Assembly (NCBI GenBank): GCA_016795205.1
Contig: JAEUHZ010000052.1
Span: 31,882 to 95,881, forward strand
DNA length: 64,000 bases
From: Planctomycetota bacterium
GTDB taxonomy: Bacteria > Planctomycetota > UBA1135 > GCA-002686595
Direction: 5' to 3'
The first letter of the stretch is position 1; the number at the start of each line of letters is the position of its first letter. The notes beneath the pieces are model-generated. The model was not told where the DNA came from. It made no database searches and saw only the letters and a list, made by a program, of their open reading frames with translations. The position numbers and the translations under genes are program-made. Shown piece by piece: positions 1 to 8,398 of this stretch.

Positions 1-1324
1 CGCGCAGCGTGGCGGGCGCGGCGCCCAGGCCGGGCAACGTGAAGGACCCGTCGGCTTCCGTCACCGCGCAGGACAGCCAGGCCGCGGTGGCGGCGTCGAC
101 GTCGAACGGCACGACCTGCGCGGGCACCAACTCCTCGACGAGCACGACGGCCCCCGCGAGCGGCCCGCGATCTTGGGCGTCGACCACGCGCCCGCGCACG
201 ACGCGCTCGGCCGCCAGCGCGAACTCGATCGAGGTCGGGCCCGCGGGGAGGATCTCGACGTCCGTGCGGCGCGCGACGGCGAAGCCGGGAGCCTCGACGA
301 GGACCTCGTAGGAGCCGGGCCGCAGGCCCTCGAGCGTGAAGCTCAGCGTGCCGGCGAACTCGCGCCGTTCGGGCTGGCTGACCTCGGGCAGTCGCACGCG
401 CCGCAGCAGCGACACGTGGAAGCGCGCCGGCGCGGTGGCACCCGCGGGCACGGTCAGCGATCCAGAGAGCGCGGCCGTGGCCGGCGCGGGGAGCTCCGCG
501 GGGGCGCTCGCGCCGGCCTGGGCCTCGACCGGCGCGGGCCGACGCTCCGAACCGCGCGCGGGCTGCGAACCGAGCGCGACCGACGCGGCCGCGATGCGAC
601 CCTCGGCGAGCCAGACGCGCAGGCCCGGCGTGAGCGGCGTGCCGGCCTCGTCGAGCACGTGTGCCCGTCCGGACTCGAGCTCGACCACGCCGACCGCTCC
701 AGGCGGCCCACCGCTCGCCGCGCGCCAGGCGAGGATCCCGCGCTCCAGCGCGATGGCGCCCCCAGGAACGGCGACCTGCCACGGCGCGCCCGCGTCGTCG
801 CGGCGCACGCGCGCCTCGTGACCGCCGAGCTCCAGGGCTCGCCCGCCGTCCGCCGCGCGTGGCGCGAGCGACAGCGCGCTGGCGGCCCCGAGCACGACGC
901 GCCCGCTGCCTCCGGCGTGCACGGTCAGGCCGAGCCCGGCCGGCGTCCTGACCTGGGCCGCGCCGTCGCCGGCCTCGAGGCCACGATCGATCTCGCGCGG
1001 CGCCGCGGCGCGCCACGCGCCACGCTCCAGGAGCGCGATCTGACCGCGCCCGACGAGCTCCTCGGGGCCCGGCGCGGGGCGCGCGTCGCGACCCAGGAAC
1101 CAGGCCGCGATCCAGCCCGCGAGCAGCACGAGAATCGACGCGGCGACGCGCGCCGGACGCGACCAGCCGGCGCGACGCAGCGGCGCGCGGCGCGTCGCCT
1201 GGGCGCGGAGCTCGTCCTCGAGGCGCGCGCGCAGGGCGCTGGCGAAGCGCGCCGAGGGCGTCACGGGCCGCCAGCTTTGCGCGAAGAGCCGCGCGACGTT
1301 GTGCTCCAGGACGTCGGGCTTCAC
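1..1324 (-). CDS. Membrane-anchored FecR-like / carboxypeptidase-regulatory-like protein, probable ECF partner (3' end cut by window)
   Basis: The frame starts with GTG and shares the 4-bp GTGA overlap with the upstream ECF sigma gene; 441 codons are visible and the frame leaves the window still open. Residues 1-55 are basic and cytoplasmic in character, about 58-77 form one membrane segment, and about 80-190 resemble a FecR-like segment. The last visible 100 residues look like carboxypeptidase-regulatory-like beta domains (GRVVDAQDRGPLAGA, then EADGSFTLPGL). Position and topology suggest an anti-sigma or signal-transfer protein for the sigma factor, but no known anti-sigma domain is recognisable. 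A surface protein that merely shares the operon is the alternative. Confidence 0.75.
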   Translation of the reverse strand, partial: MKPDVLEHNVARLFAQSWRPVTPSARFASALRARLEDELRAQATRRAPLRRAGWSRPARVAASILVLLAGWIAAWFLGRDARPAPGPEELVGRGQIALLERGAWRAAAPREIDRGLEAGDGAAQVRTPAGLGLTVHAGGSGRVVLGAASALSLAPRAADGGRALELGGHEARVRRDDAGAPWQVAVPGGAIALERGILAWRAASGGPPGAVGVVELESGRAHVLDEAGTPLTPGLRVWLAEGRIAAASVALGSQPARGSERRPAPVEAQAGASAPAELPAPATAALSGSLTVPAGATAPARFHVSLLRRVRLPEVSQPERREFAGTLSFTLEGLRPGSYEVLVEAPGFAVARRTDVEILPAGPTSIEFALAAERVVRGRVVDAQDRGPLAGAVVLVEELVPAQVVPFDVDAATAAWLSCAVTEADGSFTLPGLGAAPATLR

Positions 1325-1959
1325 GCCAGGCCTCCGCGCTTGCGCGCCAGGAGCTCGAAGACGCGCGCGAACGCGACGCGCGCGCGCGTGAGCCGGGACT
1401 CGGCGGCCTTCTCGCTCTGGCCGCCGGCGCGCGCCAGCTCGCGCGTCGAGTGTCCCTCGACGTACTTCGCGAGCAGCGCCTGCTGGTAGTCGGCGGGCAG
1501 CGCCGAGAGCGCCGCGCCGACGAGCTCGGACGTCTCCCGGCGTTCGAGCACCTGGTCGGGCAGCGGCTCGCGGGCGACGTCGGCCAGGATCGCGTCGATC
1601 TCGGCGTCCGACTCGGCCAGCGCGTCCTCGAGCGCCCGCGGTGCGCGCTGGCGCCGCGCGGCGCGGATCTTGTTCCTGGCGATGCCGACCAGCCAGCCCC
1701 GCAGGTCGGAGCGGCCTTCCCAGGCGCCCAGGGTCTGCAAGGCGGTCAGGAACGTGTCCTGCACGACGTCCTCGACGAGCCCGCGGTCGCGGCCGATCCG
1801 AAAGTGCACGAACTGGTAGAGGGGCGTGAGGTGCGCGTCGAGCAGGTCACGCGCCGCGGCGTGCTCGCCGCGCAGGATACGCGCGGCGAGCTGGGCATCG
1901 GCGGCCTCGCCGGGCGGGGCGCTCTGGGCTCGGGCGGCCGGCTCGGGGGACGTGCTCAC
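1321..1959 (-). CDS. ECF-type RNA polymerase sigma factor
   Basis: This is a 212-residue sigma-70 family protein of the extracytoplasmic-function class. Region 2 spans about residues 40-105 (EDVVQDTFL, then DLRGWLVGIARNKI) and region 4 about 144-200, where SALPADYQQALLAKYVEG leads into the helix-turn-helix. Region 3 is absent, as expected for ECF factors. Start is GTG. The gene is translationally coupled by GTGA to a membrane-anchored protein that may control it. It reads divergently from a lipoprotein gene across a 72-bp gap. Its target promoters cannot be read from this window. Confidence 0.92.
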   Translation of the reverse strand: MSTSPEPAARAQSAPPGEAADAQLAARILRGEHAAARDLLDAHLTPLYQFVHFRIGRDRGLVEDVVQDTFLTALQTLGAWEGRSDLRGWLVGIARNKIRAARRQRAPRALEDALAESDAEIDAILADVAREPLPDQVLERRETSELVGAALSALPADYQQALLAKYVEGHSTRELARAGGQSEKAAESRLTRARVAFARVFELLARKRGGLA

Positions 1960-2016
1960 GCCCTGAGCGTGCCGCGTCCGGACCCGATCCTTCTCCCTTT
2001 CGTGTTTTTCCGGGCC

Positions 2017-2022
2017 TAGACT
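2017..2022 (+). promoter_or_regulatory. TAGACT -10-like hexamer, 9 nt before start
   Basis: TAGACT fits the TANNNT form of a housekeeping -10 element and ends nine bases before the ATG at 2032. No clear Shine-Dalgarno sequence lies between, so the transcript is probably leaderless or nearly so. It belongs to a set of seven such sites in this window. Confidence 0.5.
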
Positions 2023-2031
2023 GCGCGAGCC

Positions 2032-2625
2032 ATGCCGACCCCCGCCCGTCTCGCCATCCTGGCCCTCGCCCTCCTGGCTTCCGGCTGCGACGAGCAGGAC
2101 GCGGTCTCGATCCGCGTACGGCTGGACCCGGGGCTCTCCGGCACGCTGATCACGAGCTCGCTCGTGCAGCCGGCCGCGCCGGGGGAGGTCGAGAACGAGA
2201 CCCGCGGCGTGGCCTTCGAGCGCAGCGTGGGGCTGCGGGGCGCGAAGGGCCGCTTCGAGCGTTTCGACGGGCTGGTGGTCGGCGACGTGCGCTTCGCCGC
2301 GGGCACGGGCGACGGCGGTCTGTCCTGGGCGCGCGTCGAAGTGCCCACCGGGCCCGACGCGCGCTGGCCGAACCTGTTCGTCCCGCTCAGCGAGGCCGAG
2401 CGGCGTGCGGCGGCCGACGCCTTCGAGATCTCGTCCGACCGGCGCGACCTCGGGAAGAGCTTGCTCATCCGGCTGGAGCTGCCGGCCGAGGCTGTCAGCA
2501 ACGGCGTGCGCGGCAAGCTGCGGGGCTCGAAGAACACGTCCGAGGGCAAGACCGCGACCTTGACCGTGCCGCTCCAGGCGGCGCGCGACGGCCGTGAGCC
2601 GCTCGTCTGGCAGATCACCTGGTGA
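2032..2625 (+). CDS. Small exported lipoprotein of unknown function
   Basis: A 197-residue protein with a short signal peptide ending in a lipobox (LLASGC, Cys about residue 19), so it should be lipid-anchored at the cell surface or in the periplasm. The mature part alternates strands and loops and has no motif I recognise. It reads divergently from the ECF sigma gene, so it could belong to that regulon, but this is positional inference only. A TAGACT box lies nine bases upstream of the ATG. It ends 56 bp before the convergent photolyase gene. Confidence 0.7.
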   Translation: MPTPARLAILALALLASGCDEQDAVSIRVRLDPGLSGTLITSSLVQPAAPGEVENETRGVAFERSVGLRGAKGRFERFDGLVVGDVRFAAGTGDGGLSWARVEVPTGPDARWPNLFVPLSEAERRAAADAFEISSDRRDLGKSLLIRLELPAEAVSNGVRGKLRGSKNTSEGKTATLTVPLQAARDGREPLVWQITW

Positions 2626-2681
2626 CGGCCTGAGGCGCGCTCACGGCTGCCGCGTGCCGGGCCGCGCGCAGGGCGACGCGC

Positions 2682-4175
2682 TCAGCGCGCAGCAGCGGGC
2701 TCGCCCGCGTAGCGTGCCAGGTAGGGCTTGACGTCCAGCTTGCGGGCGGTGTTCTCCGAGCTCATGTAGCGGATCGTCCCGAACACCGGGCGCACCGGCC
2801 CCCACGGCCGGTCGAAGCGCCCGAGCGTCCAGCAGATCCCCGACGTGCTGTTCGGATCCCGGCCGTCGAGCGCCCAGCGGTTGTTCAGCTCGAAGAGCAC
2901 CTCGAGCGCCGCGCGCGGGCTCGGGGTCCACTCCAGGATCTTCTTGCCCCACAGCATGCGCAGGTAGTTGTGGATGCGGCCCTCGCGCACGAGCTGGCGT
3001 TGCGCCGCGTTCCACAGCGCGTCGTGGGTCAGGGCGCGCTCGAACTCCTCGAGCGAGTAGACGTGCGCGCGCGGGTCGCGGGCGTGCTCGTCGAGCGTGG
3101 CGCGAGCCCAATCGGGCAGGGACTCGTAGCGCTCGGCATCCGCGCGGTGGTACGCGAAGCCGTAGCCCAGCTCGCGCCAGGTCACGAGCTCGTCGAGGAA
3201 GGCCTCGGCCGAAGGCGGCAAGTTCCACCAGCCGTCCTTCTTCCCGCTCGCCGTGAGCGCCGTGCGCTCGGGCTTCCAGGCTTCGTGGCGCGCGATCTCG
3301 GCCAGGACCTCGTGCGTGGAGAGGTGGCCGAAGTGCAACCAGGGCGAGAACCCAGAAGCCGTGTCGGCCGACGGATCGCTGCGTTCCTCGGCGTAGCGCG
3401 GCAGCTTGTGCCGCACGAAGGCGCGCAGTGCGGCCCGCGCGGCCAGGCTGCCGCCCGGCTTGGCGACCGGTGGCACGCCGTGGTCGAGCGGCAGGGCCGC
3501 GAAGCGGCGCGCGTCGCCCTCGAGCAGGGCGTCGGCGGCTGGCGCCCAGCGCCGCGCGATCGCGGGGGGAACCTCGACCGGGCCGCCGAGCCGGGCGGCG
3601 GCCTCCAGCGGGTCGGCGAGCGGCGGCGTCGCGAGGTGCGGCCGCAGGTTCTTCTGGAGGAAGCGGCGGAAGGCGTAGGCGGTCGGGAAGGCCGCCTCCG
3701 TGGCACGCAAGGGCAAGAGGCCGTTCGCGTCCACGCTTTCGAGGCGCGCGTCGAGCTGCCGGGCCGCGGCCTCGACCATGCGCGGCAGGAAGTACCCGGG
3801 GAACTCGTCGGTCACCACGGCGGCCGCGTCGTGAGCCAGGGCTGCGAGCAACCCCGCGCCCGCGCCGTGCTCGGGTTCCACGTAGGGGAAGTAGCCGACG
3901 CCGGCCGCGCGGCACGCGTCGCGGTTGGCACGCAGGCCGTCGAGCACGAAACGCTGGTGGCGCGCGCCGTTCCAGCGCTGCCCGACGCGCAGGGCCTCGA
4001 AGATCAGGACTGGCTTGCGCAGCTCCTGCCCCAACTCGATCGCGCGGTCCAGCGCGAAGTTCCAGCCCGTGCGGCGGGCCGCGATCATCCAGTAGAGGAC
4101 GTACGCTCCGCGCGCGGCTCGCGGGCGCTCGTTCCGCGCTCGGACGCGCAGGGGCGGAACGTGCGGCGCCGGCAT
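2682..4175 (-). CDS. Class II deoxyribodipyrimidine (CPD) photolyase
   Basis: A 497-residue flavoprotein that would split UV-induced cyclobutane pyrimidine dimers using light. The N-terminal half is the Rossmann-like antenna domain (VLYWMIAARRTGWNFALDRA), and the C-terminal half is the FAD-binding catalytic domain. Class II hallmarks are visible: WWNLPPSAEAFLDELVTWRE, RIHNYLRMLWGKKILEW and NNRWALDGRDPNSTSGICW, the last two close to the end. Length is usual for the family. It starts at ATG 4175, is followed by a short convergent gap to the lipoprotein gene, and appears monocistronic. Confidence 0.93.
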   Translation of the reverse strand: MPAPHVPPLRVRARNERPRAARGAYVLYWMIAARRTGWNFALDRAIELGQELRKPVLIFEALRVGQRWNGARHQRFVLDGLRANRDACRAAGVGYFPYVEPEHGAGAGLLAALAHDAAAVVTDEFPGYFLPRMVEAAARQLDARLESVDANGLLPLRATEAAFPTAYAFRRFLQKNLRPHLATPPLADPLEAAARLGGPVEVPPAIARRWAPAADALLEGDARRFAALPLDHGVPPVAKPGGSLAARAALRAFVRHKLPRYAEERSDPSADTASGFSPWLHFGHLSTHEVLAEIARHEAWKPERTALTASGKKDGWWNLPPSAEAFLDELVTWRELGYGFAYHRADAERYESLPDWARATLDEHARDPRAHVYSLEEFERALTHDALWNAAQRQLVREGRIHNYLRMLWGKKILEWTPSPRAALEVLFELNNRWALDGRDPNSTSGICWTLGRFDRPWGPVRPVFGTIRYMSSENTARKLDVKPYLARYAGEPAAAR

Positions 4176-4261
4176 GCGGGGGTCTACGCGGGAGCCCGCG
4201 CGCTGGATGCCGCGCCGCGCTCAGGCTGCGCGCGGCTCGCGAGCCCGCGCGCCACCCCCCG

Positions 4262-4277
4262 GGGCCGCCGACGGCCC
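4262..4277. terminator. Short GC hairpin between membrane protein and photolyase genes
   Basis: GGGCCG and CGGCCC form a perfect 6-bp stem with a 4-base loop (CCGA) in the 134-bp gap after the membrane-protein gene (minus strand). No T-tract follows, so it is a weak terminator candidate. Nothing else recognisable lies in this gap. Confidence 0.3.
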
Positions 4278-4309
4278 GCCGCGCCCGCAGACGGTGGCGT
4301 GCGGGGCGC

Positions 4310-5179
4310 TCAGTAGCCCGACGCGCGAGCGGCGGACCGGGCGGCGAACGCGAACCAGGCTGCGGCGCCGGAGGCCGCCAGGGCCGCCAGGAAGGCGGCC
4401 GCGCCGGCCAGGAGGGGGGAGCGCGTGCGCAACCCGGGGAACTCGCCCACCCACGGCGCGAGGAAGGCCACGGCGGCGAGCACCCAGCTCACGGTCGGGA
4501 GGTCGTAGACCACCGCCAGCCGCAGCATGGAGATCACGACCACGGCCAGGATCGCGATCGCGCCGCTCGCCAGGTGCGCCCCGCGCACGAGGAGCGCCAC
4601 GACGACGGCCGCGCCCAGCGCGGCGGCCAGCGCGCCCACGAGCTGGGCCTGCTTCGCGCTGGCGTTCGCGAGCAGCATCCCGGCCGTGCCCGCGCTCGCC
4701 GCCCACAGCGCGGCGGGCAGTCCCGGGCCCGGCCGCCGTCGCGCGAGCGCCTCGAGCGCGCGCCAGATCCCGTACGAGAGGAGCACCGAGCCGATGCCCG
4801 CGAGATCGAACACGCCGCGCTCCAGGCCGGGGTCCCGGATCCAGTGGTAGGGGAGGATCGCGAAGAACGCCACGTAGAACCCGTCGCCGAAGCGCCGCAG
4901 GAACGGCGCGCAGCGCACGGGCGCGAGCAGCACGGCCCCCGCGACGAGCCAGAAGAGGCGGCCCGTGTTCGAGAGCGCGTCCTCCGACCAGGGAATCGGC
5001 GGGACGCCGGACAAGACGGCGTGCGCCACGAGGTAGGCGCCGCCGAAGCCCAGCGCGCCGGCCACCGGGCGCGGCGCGGCCGGCTCGGCGCGCGCGCGGC
5101 GCGCCGAGACGAGCAGCACGATCCCCGCGACCACCGCAGGGAGGAGGACTCCGAAGATCAGCGCCGAAGGACCGTCCAC
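4310..5179 (-). CDS. Polytopic integral membrane protein of unknown function
   Basis: A 289-residue protein that is almost entirely hydrophobic, with about seven or eight predicted membrane spans (for example residues 6-24, 39-58, 70-86 and later alanine/valine-rich helices). Start is GTG at 5179, sixteen bases after the YceI gene stop, so the two are probably co-transcribed. I see no enzymatic motif. Its partner is a periplasmic lipid-binding-type protein, so a role in membrane or isoprenoid handling is conceivable but unsupported. Confidence 0.65.
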   Translation of the reverse strand: MDGPSALIFGVLLPAVVAGIVLLVSARRARAEPAAPRPVAGALGFGGAYLVAHAVLSGVPPIPWSEDALSNTGRLFWLVAGAVLLAPVRCAPFLRRFGDGFYVAFFAILPYHWIRDPGLERGVFDLAGIGSVLLSYGIWRALEALARRRPGPGLPAALWAASAGTAGMLLANASAKQAQLVGALAAALGAAVVVALLVRGAHLASGAIAILAVVVISMLRLAVVYDLPTVSWVLAAVAFLAPWVGEFPGLRTRSPLLAGAAAFLAALAASGAAAWFAFAARSAARASGY

Positions 5180-5195
5180 GCCGCGCCGCGCGGGC

Positions 5196-5810
5196 CTACT
5201 TGGCCGCGGCCTCGACGCTCAGGATCAGCGTGACCTCGTCCCCGAGCATCCCCAGCCCGTACTTGATGCCGAAGTCGCTGCGTTGGATCGCGAACGTGCC
5301 GTGGAAGCCGATCAGCACCTCCCCGTTGCGGCCCTTGCCCTCGCCGGTCTGCTCCATGGGGATCACGACCTCCTTCTTCACGCCGTGGAGGTTGAGCGTG
5401 CCGGTGACGTGCCAGGCCTTGTCGCCCTTGCGCTCGACCTTGGTGCTGGTGAACGTCGCGGAGGGGAACTCCTTGACGTCGAAGAAGTCGGGTCCGCGCA
5501 GGTGGTCGTCGCGCCCCGTGTTGGCCGTGTCGACGCTCTCCATCTTGATCGCGATCGCGACCTTCGAGGCCTCGGGCTTCTCGGTGTCGAGCGTGAACTG
5601 GCCGGAGAACTCGTTGAACCGGCCGTAGGCGCGGGCCGTGTTCATGTGCATCGTCGAGAACAGGATGGCCGAGTGCACGGGGTCGACGTGGTAGGTCACC
5701 GCCTTGGCCGGCGTGACCGGGGCCGACGGCGTGCGCGCAGCGGTCAGGGTCGGGACGGCGAGCGCGAGGCCCGCCAGCGTGACGATGGGGATGAGGAAAG
5801 CGGTCTTCAT
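5196..5810 (-). CDS. YceI-family periplasmic lipid-binding protein
   Basis: A 204-residue protein with an N-terminal signal peptide (about residues 1-24) and a YceI lipocalin-like beta-barrel domain. Typical family strings are YHVDPVHSAILFSTMHMN near the start of the mature protein, GPDFFDVKEFPSATFTSTKV in the middle, and FGIKYGLGMLGDEV near the end. Members bind isoprenoid-type lipids in a long hydrophobic pocket; the ligand here is unknown. I chose the ATG at 5810 because it begins a clean signal peptide with GGAG upstream, although the frame stays open further. It is divergent from the SPFH pair. Confidence 0.9.
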   Translation of the reverse strand: MKTAFLIPIVTLAGLALAVPTLTAARTPSAPVTPAKAVTYHVDPVHSAILFSTMHMNTARAYGRFNEFSGQFTLDTEKPEASKVAIAIKMESVDTANTGRDDHLRGPDFFDVKEFPSATFTSTKVERKGDKAWHVTGTLNLHGVKKEVVIPMEQTGEGKGRNGEVLIGFHGTFAIQRSDFGIKYGLGMLGDEVTLILSVEAAAK

Positions 5811-5968
5811 GGTCTGCGTGCTCCGGAAGGGCGTGCTGCGACGGGTGCAGGGTGGCGGGCATACGACGCGGGCGCAAGCACCGCGAGCACGAGTGGCGCG
5901 ACATTTTCGCAGGAATTCCGCCCAGGCCGGCGGTCGTGCGGCGGTCACGAAGTCCCTGGGAGGAAACC

Positions 5969-7096
5969 ATGCCCGACCTTGCAACTCATCAGGGCGTAGC
6001 GGCGCCAGCACGACGCCCGTCGCGCACGCGCCGGCGCGTGCTCGAGGCCCTCGTGGCGCTGCTCCTCGCGCCGGTCGCTGCGCTGGAAGGTCTGCGGCGC
6101 GCGAGCGGGGGGCAGGGCCTGGCGGAGATCCGGGACACGGAGGTCGGGATCGTGCTCGACGCCTGGAGCGGCGAGCGCCGCGTCGTCGACACGCCCGGGT
6201 ACCGTCCCTACCTGCCCTGGCTCCAGGAGGTCCACACGATCGACAAGAGCCCGAACGCGTTCACCTTCCAGGGCAACCGGACGCTGGGGCTGAACCACGT
6301 CCCACGCCTGCTGGTGCGCGCGCGCGACGGCTCGTCGTTCTGGTTCGAGGAGATCACGCTGCAGTACGCGCTGCGCGTGGAGCGCGCCGGGGCGGTGCTG
6401 GAGGACTCCGGCGGCGGAGACGCGTTCAAGGAGGAACTCCTGCGCAGCCACGCTCGCGCCATCCTGCGCGACGAGTTCGGTCGCTACGCAGCCGTGGACG
6501 CCGGGAAGCCCGAGGCGCTGCAGGCCGCCACGCGCCAGAGCCTGGAGCGGCTCAATGCGGCGCTCGCGTCGCACGGCATCGAGGTCCTGGAGGTCAGCTC
6601 GCCGCGGCCGGCCTTCGACAAGGGCTACGAGGACCTGATCAATCGTCGCAAGCTCGCGAACCAGGAAACGGAGCGCATCCAGACGCAGCTCGCGTCGCGG
6701 GCCGCCGCCGGGTCGCTGCGCGAGGAGCAGGTGCGCAGCGAGAAGGCGCTCGAGCTCGAGAAGCTCGAGGGCAACCTGGCGCGGGACGTCGGAGCGGCCG
6801 AGAAGGAGCGCGTGCGCGCCTTCGCCGAGGCCGAGGTCGCCTGGGCCGAACGCGTGAGTCAGGGTCGGATCGCGAAGGCCGAGAAGGAGCTCCAGGCGGC
6901 GGTCCTCGAGGCCCAGGTGCGCGGTCTGGCCGAGGACGCGCGCGCGCACGCCGAGTCGCTGCGGCTCCATGGCGCGGGCCTGGTACGCGCCGCGCTGGTC
7001 GAACAACTGCGCTCGACCGCCGTGCAGATCGTGCCCTACAGCCGCGACGCGGCGCCGCAGCGCATCGAGCACGAAGGCACGGCGGAGAAGCCCTGA
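5969..7096 (+). CDS. SPFH/band-7 membrane protein A (prohibitin/HflC-like)
   Basis: A 375-residue protein with a basic N-terminus, one membrane segment at about residues 24-40, a band-7 domain (about 50-230, containing EVGIVLDAWSGERRVVDTPG) and a charged coiled coil to about residue 345. The ATG at 5969 has a strong ribosome site (GGGAGG at 5958-5963), so I prefer it over an upstream in-frame ATG. The next gene, a second SPFH protein, starts 17 bp downstream. Such pairs usually form large membrane-tethered rings. No FtsH-type protease is encoded here, so the partner is unknown. Confidence 0.85.
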   Translation: MPDLATHQGVAAPARRPSRTRRRVLEALVALLLAPVAALEGLRRASGGQGLAEIRDTEVGIVLDAWSGERRVVDTPGYRPYLPWLQEVHTIDKSPNAFTFQGNRTLGLNHVPRLLVRARDGSSFWFEEITLQYALRVERAGAVLEDSGGGDAFKEELLRSHARAILRDEFGRYAAVDAGKPEALQAATRQSLERLNAALASHGIEVLEVSSPRPAFDKGYEDLINRRKLANQETERIQTQLASRAAAGSLREEQVRSEKALELEKLEGNLARDVGAAEKERVRAFAEAEVAWAERVSQGRIAKAEKELQAAVLEAQVRGLAEDARAHAESLRLHGAGLVRAALVEQLRSTAVQIVPYSRDAAPQRIEHEGTAEKP

Positions 7097-7113
7097 GCGG
7101 AGAGGCAGCGGTG

Positions 7114-8391
7114 ATGCGAGCGTTCCTGCAGGCATTGAGCGAGTTCCTGGCTGCGATCGTGAGGGCAGTCCAGCGCGGGCTCGCGGCCCTCGGCGGCGCC
7201 GGCGCCGCCGTGGGGCGGGGCTGCGCGCTCGGGGTGCGCGCCGCGGGACGCGCCATGGCGCGCGGTGCGCGACTCCTGGCGCGGGCGGCACGCAGCCGTC
7301 CCGCGCGTGCCGGCAGCGCGGCGGCCCTGACGCTGGCGCGCACCGCGGCTTGGACCGCCGTGTTCGCGCTGCTCGCGCTGGCTGCGGGGTGGTTCCTGTT
7401 CCAGCGCGTCCCCGCCGGGTTCGTCGGGGTGCGTCAGGCGAACTTCGGCGCAGGCATCCAGCCGGGAGACCATGCGCCGGGGATCTACCTCGCGCCACGC
7501 GGGCTCACGTCCTGGCACCTCGTCGAGCGGCGCACGTTCGTGTTGGACTTCGCCTGGGAGAGCGAGGGCGGAGACCACCCGCCGATCGAGGTGCGCACGC
7601 GGGACGGGAACATCTGTCACCTGTCCGTGTCGCTCTTGTACCGCGTGCAGCCGGGTGCGGCGTCCGCCCTGGTGCGGGACGGGCTGCGCCTCTCGTTCCA
7701 CCAGCGCGTGAAGGCCACCACGGAGAAGATCGTCCTCGAGGAGTTCGGTCAGCTCACGAGCTCCGAGTATGCCGACACCGATCTGCGGCTCGCGCGCTGC
7801 GCGGCCACGCTGCCCCGGCTCAACGCGCTCTTCCGCGATTACCACGTCCAGGCGGAGGCCCTGCTCGTCACGCAGTTCCTGTTCGCGATGCAGTACGAGA
7901 AGAAGCTCCAAGAGACGCAGCTCCTGGCGCAGAACGCGCTGATGACCGAGGCCCAGCGCAACCTGGAGCGCGCGCGGGAGGAGCTGGCCCTGCTGGAGAT
8001 GCGCATCGAAGGCGTCGAGAAGCGCGTCCGCGCCGAACTCGACACCGCGATCCAGGAGCGGTTCGCCGTGGGACGCCGGCGCATCGTGGCGCTGGAGCAG
8101 GAGACCCGCGAGCACGACCGCCGGCGCAAGGCCGAGGCGCAGGCCGAGCACGACCGGCTCGTGGCGGAGGGCGAGCGCGCGCTGAGCCGCGCGGCGGGCG
8201 CCAAGGACCGGCTGGCGAACGAGATGTACGGCTCGGAGGGCGGGCGGATCCTCCTGGCGCAGAAGGCGGCCCAGAACCTCAACCTGAAGAGCGTGATCCT
8301 GAACGCCAACGATCCGCGCGTGCCGAACGTGCTGGACCTCGACGCGCTGGTGCGGCTCTTGCTCGGGGCCGACCCGAGGGCGAGACCGTGA
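7114..8391 (+). CDS. SPFH/band-7 membrane protein B (prohibitin/HflK-like)
   Basis: A 425-residue protein with an unusually long alanine/arginine-rich cytoplasmic N-terminus (residues 1-75), one membrane span at about 76-96, a band-7 domain (FVGVRQANFG through KIVLEEFGQLTSSEY), and a long charged coiled coil to about residue 385. Near the C-terminus LNLKSVILNANDPRVPNVL resembles the cap-forming tail of other SPFH proteins. ATG 7114 directly follows an alternative GTG at 7111. It is co-transcribed with the first SPFH gene; the two likely hetero-oligomerise, in the manner of HflK-HflC, as inferred from arrangement. Confidence 0.83.
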   Translation: MRAFLQALSEFLAAIVRAVQRGLAALGGAGAAVGRGCALGVRAAGRAMARGARLLARAARSRPARAGSAAALTLARTAAWTAVFALLALAAGWFLFQRVPAGFVGVRQANFGAGIQPGDHAPGIYLAPRGLTSWHLVERRTFVLDFAWESEGGDHPPIEVRTRDGNICHLSVSLLYRVQPGAASALVRDGLRLSFHQRVKATTEKIVLEEFGQLTSSEYADTDLRLARCAATLPRLNALFRDYHVQAEALLVTQFLFAMQYEKKLQETQLLAQNALMTEAQRNLERAREELALLEMRIEGVEKRVRAELDTAIQERFAVGRRRIVALEQETREHDRRRKAEAQAEHDRLVAEGERALSRAAGAKDRLANEMYGSEGGRILLAQKAAQNLNLKSVILNANDPRVPNVLDLDALVRLLLGADPRARP

Positions 8392-8398
8392 GCGCGCA

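Noticed and set aside
3428..5628. Two long arginine-rich open frames on the plus strand (601 and 484 codons)
   Set aside because: They are antisense to the photolyase, membrane-protein and YceI genes, which have family motifs; the composition is typical of GC-rich shadow frames.
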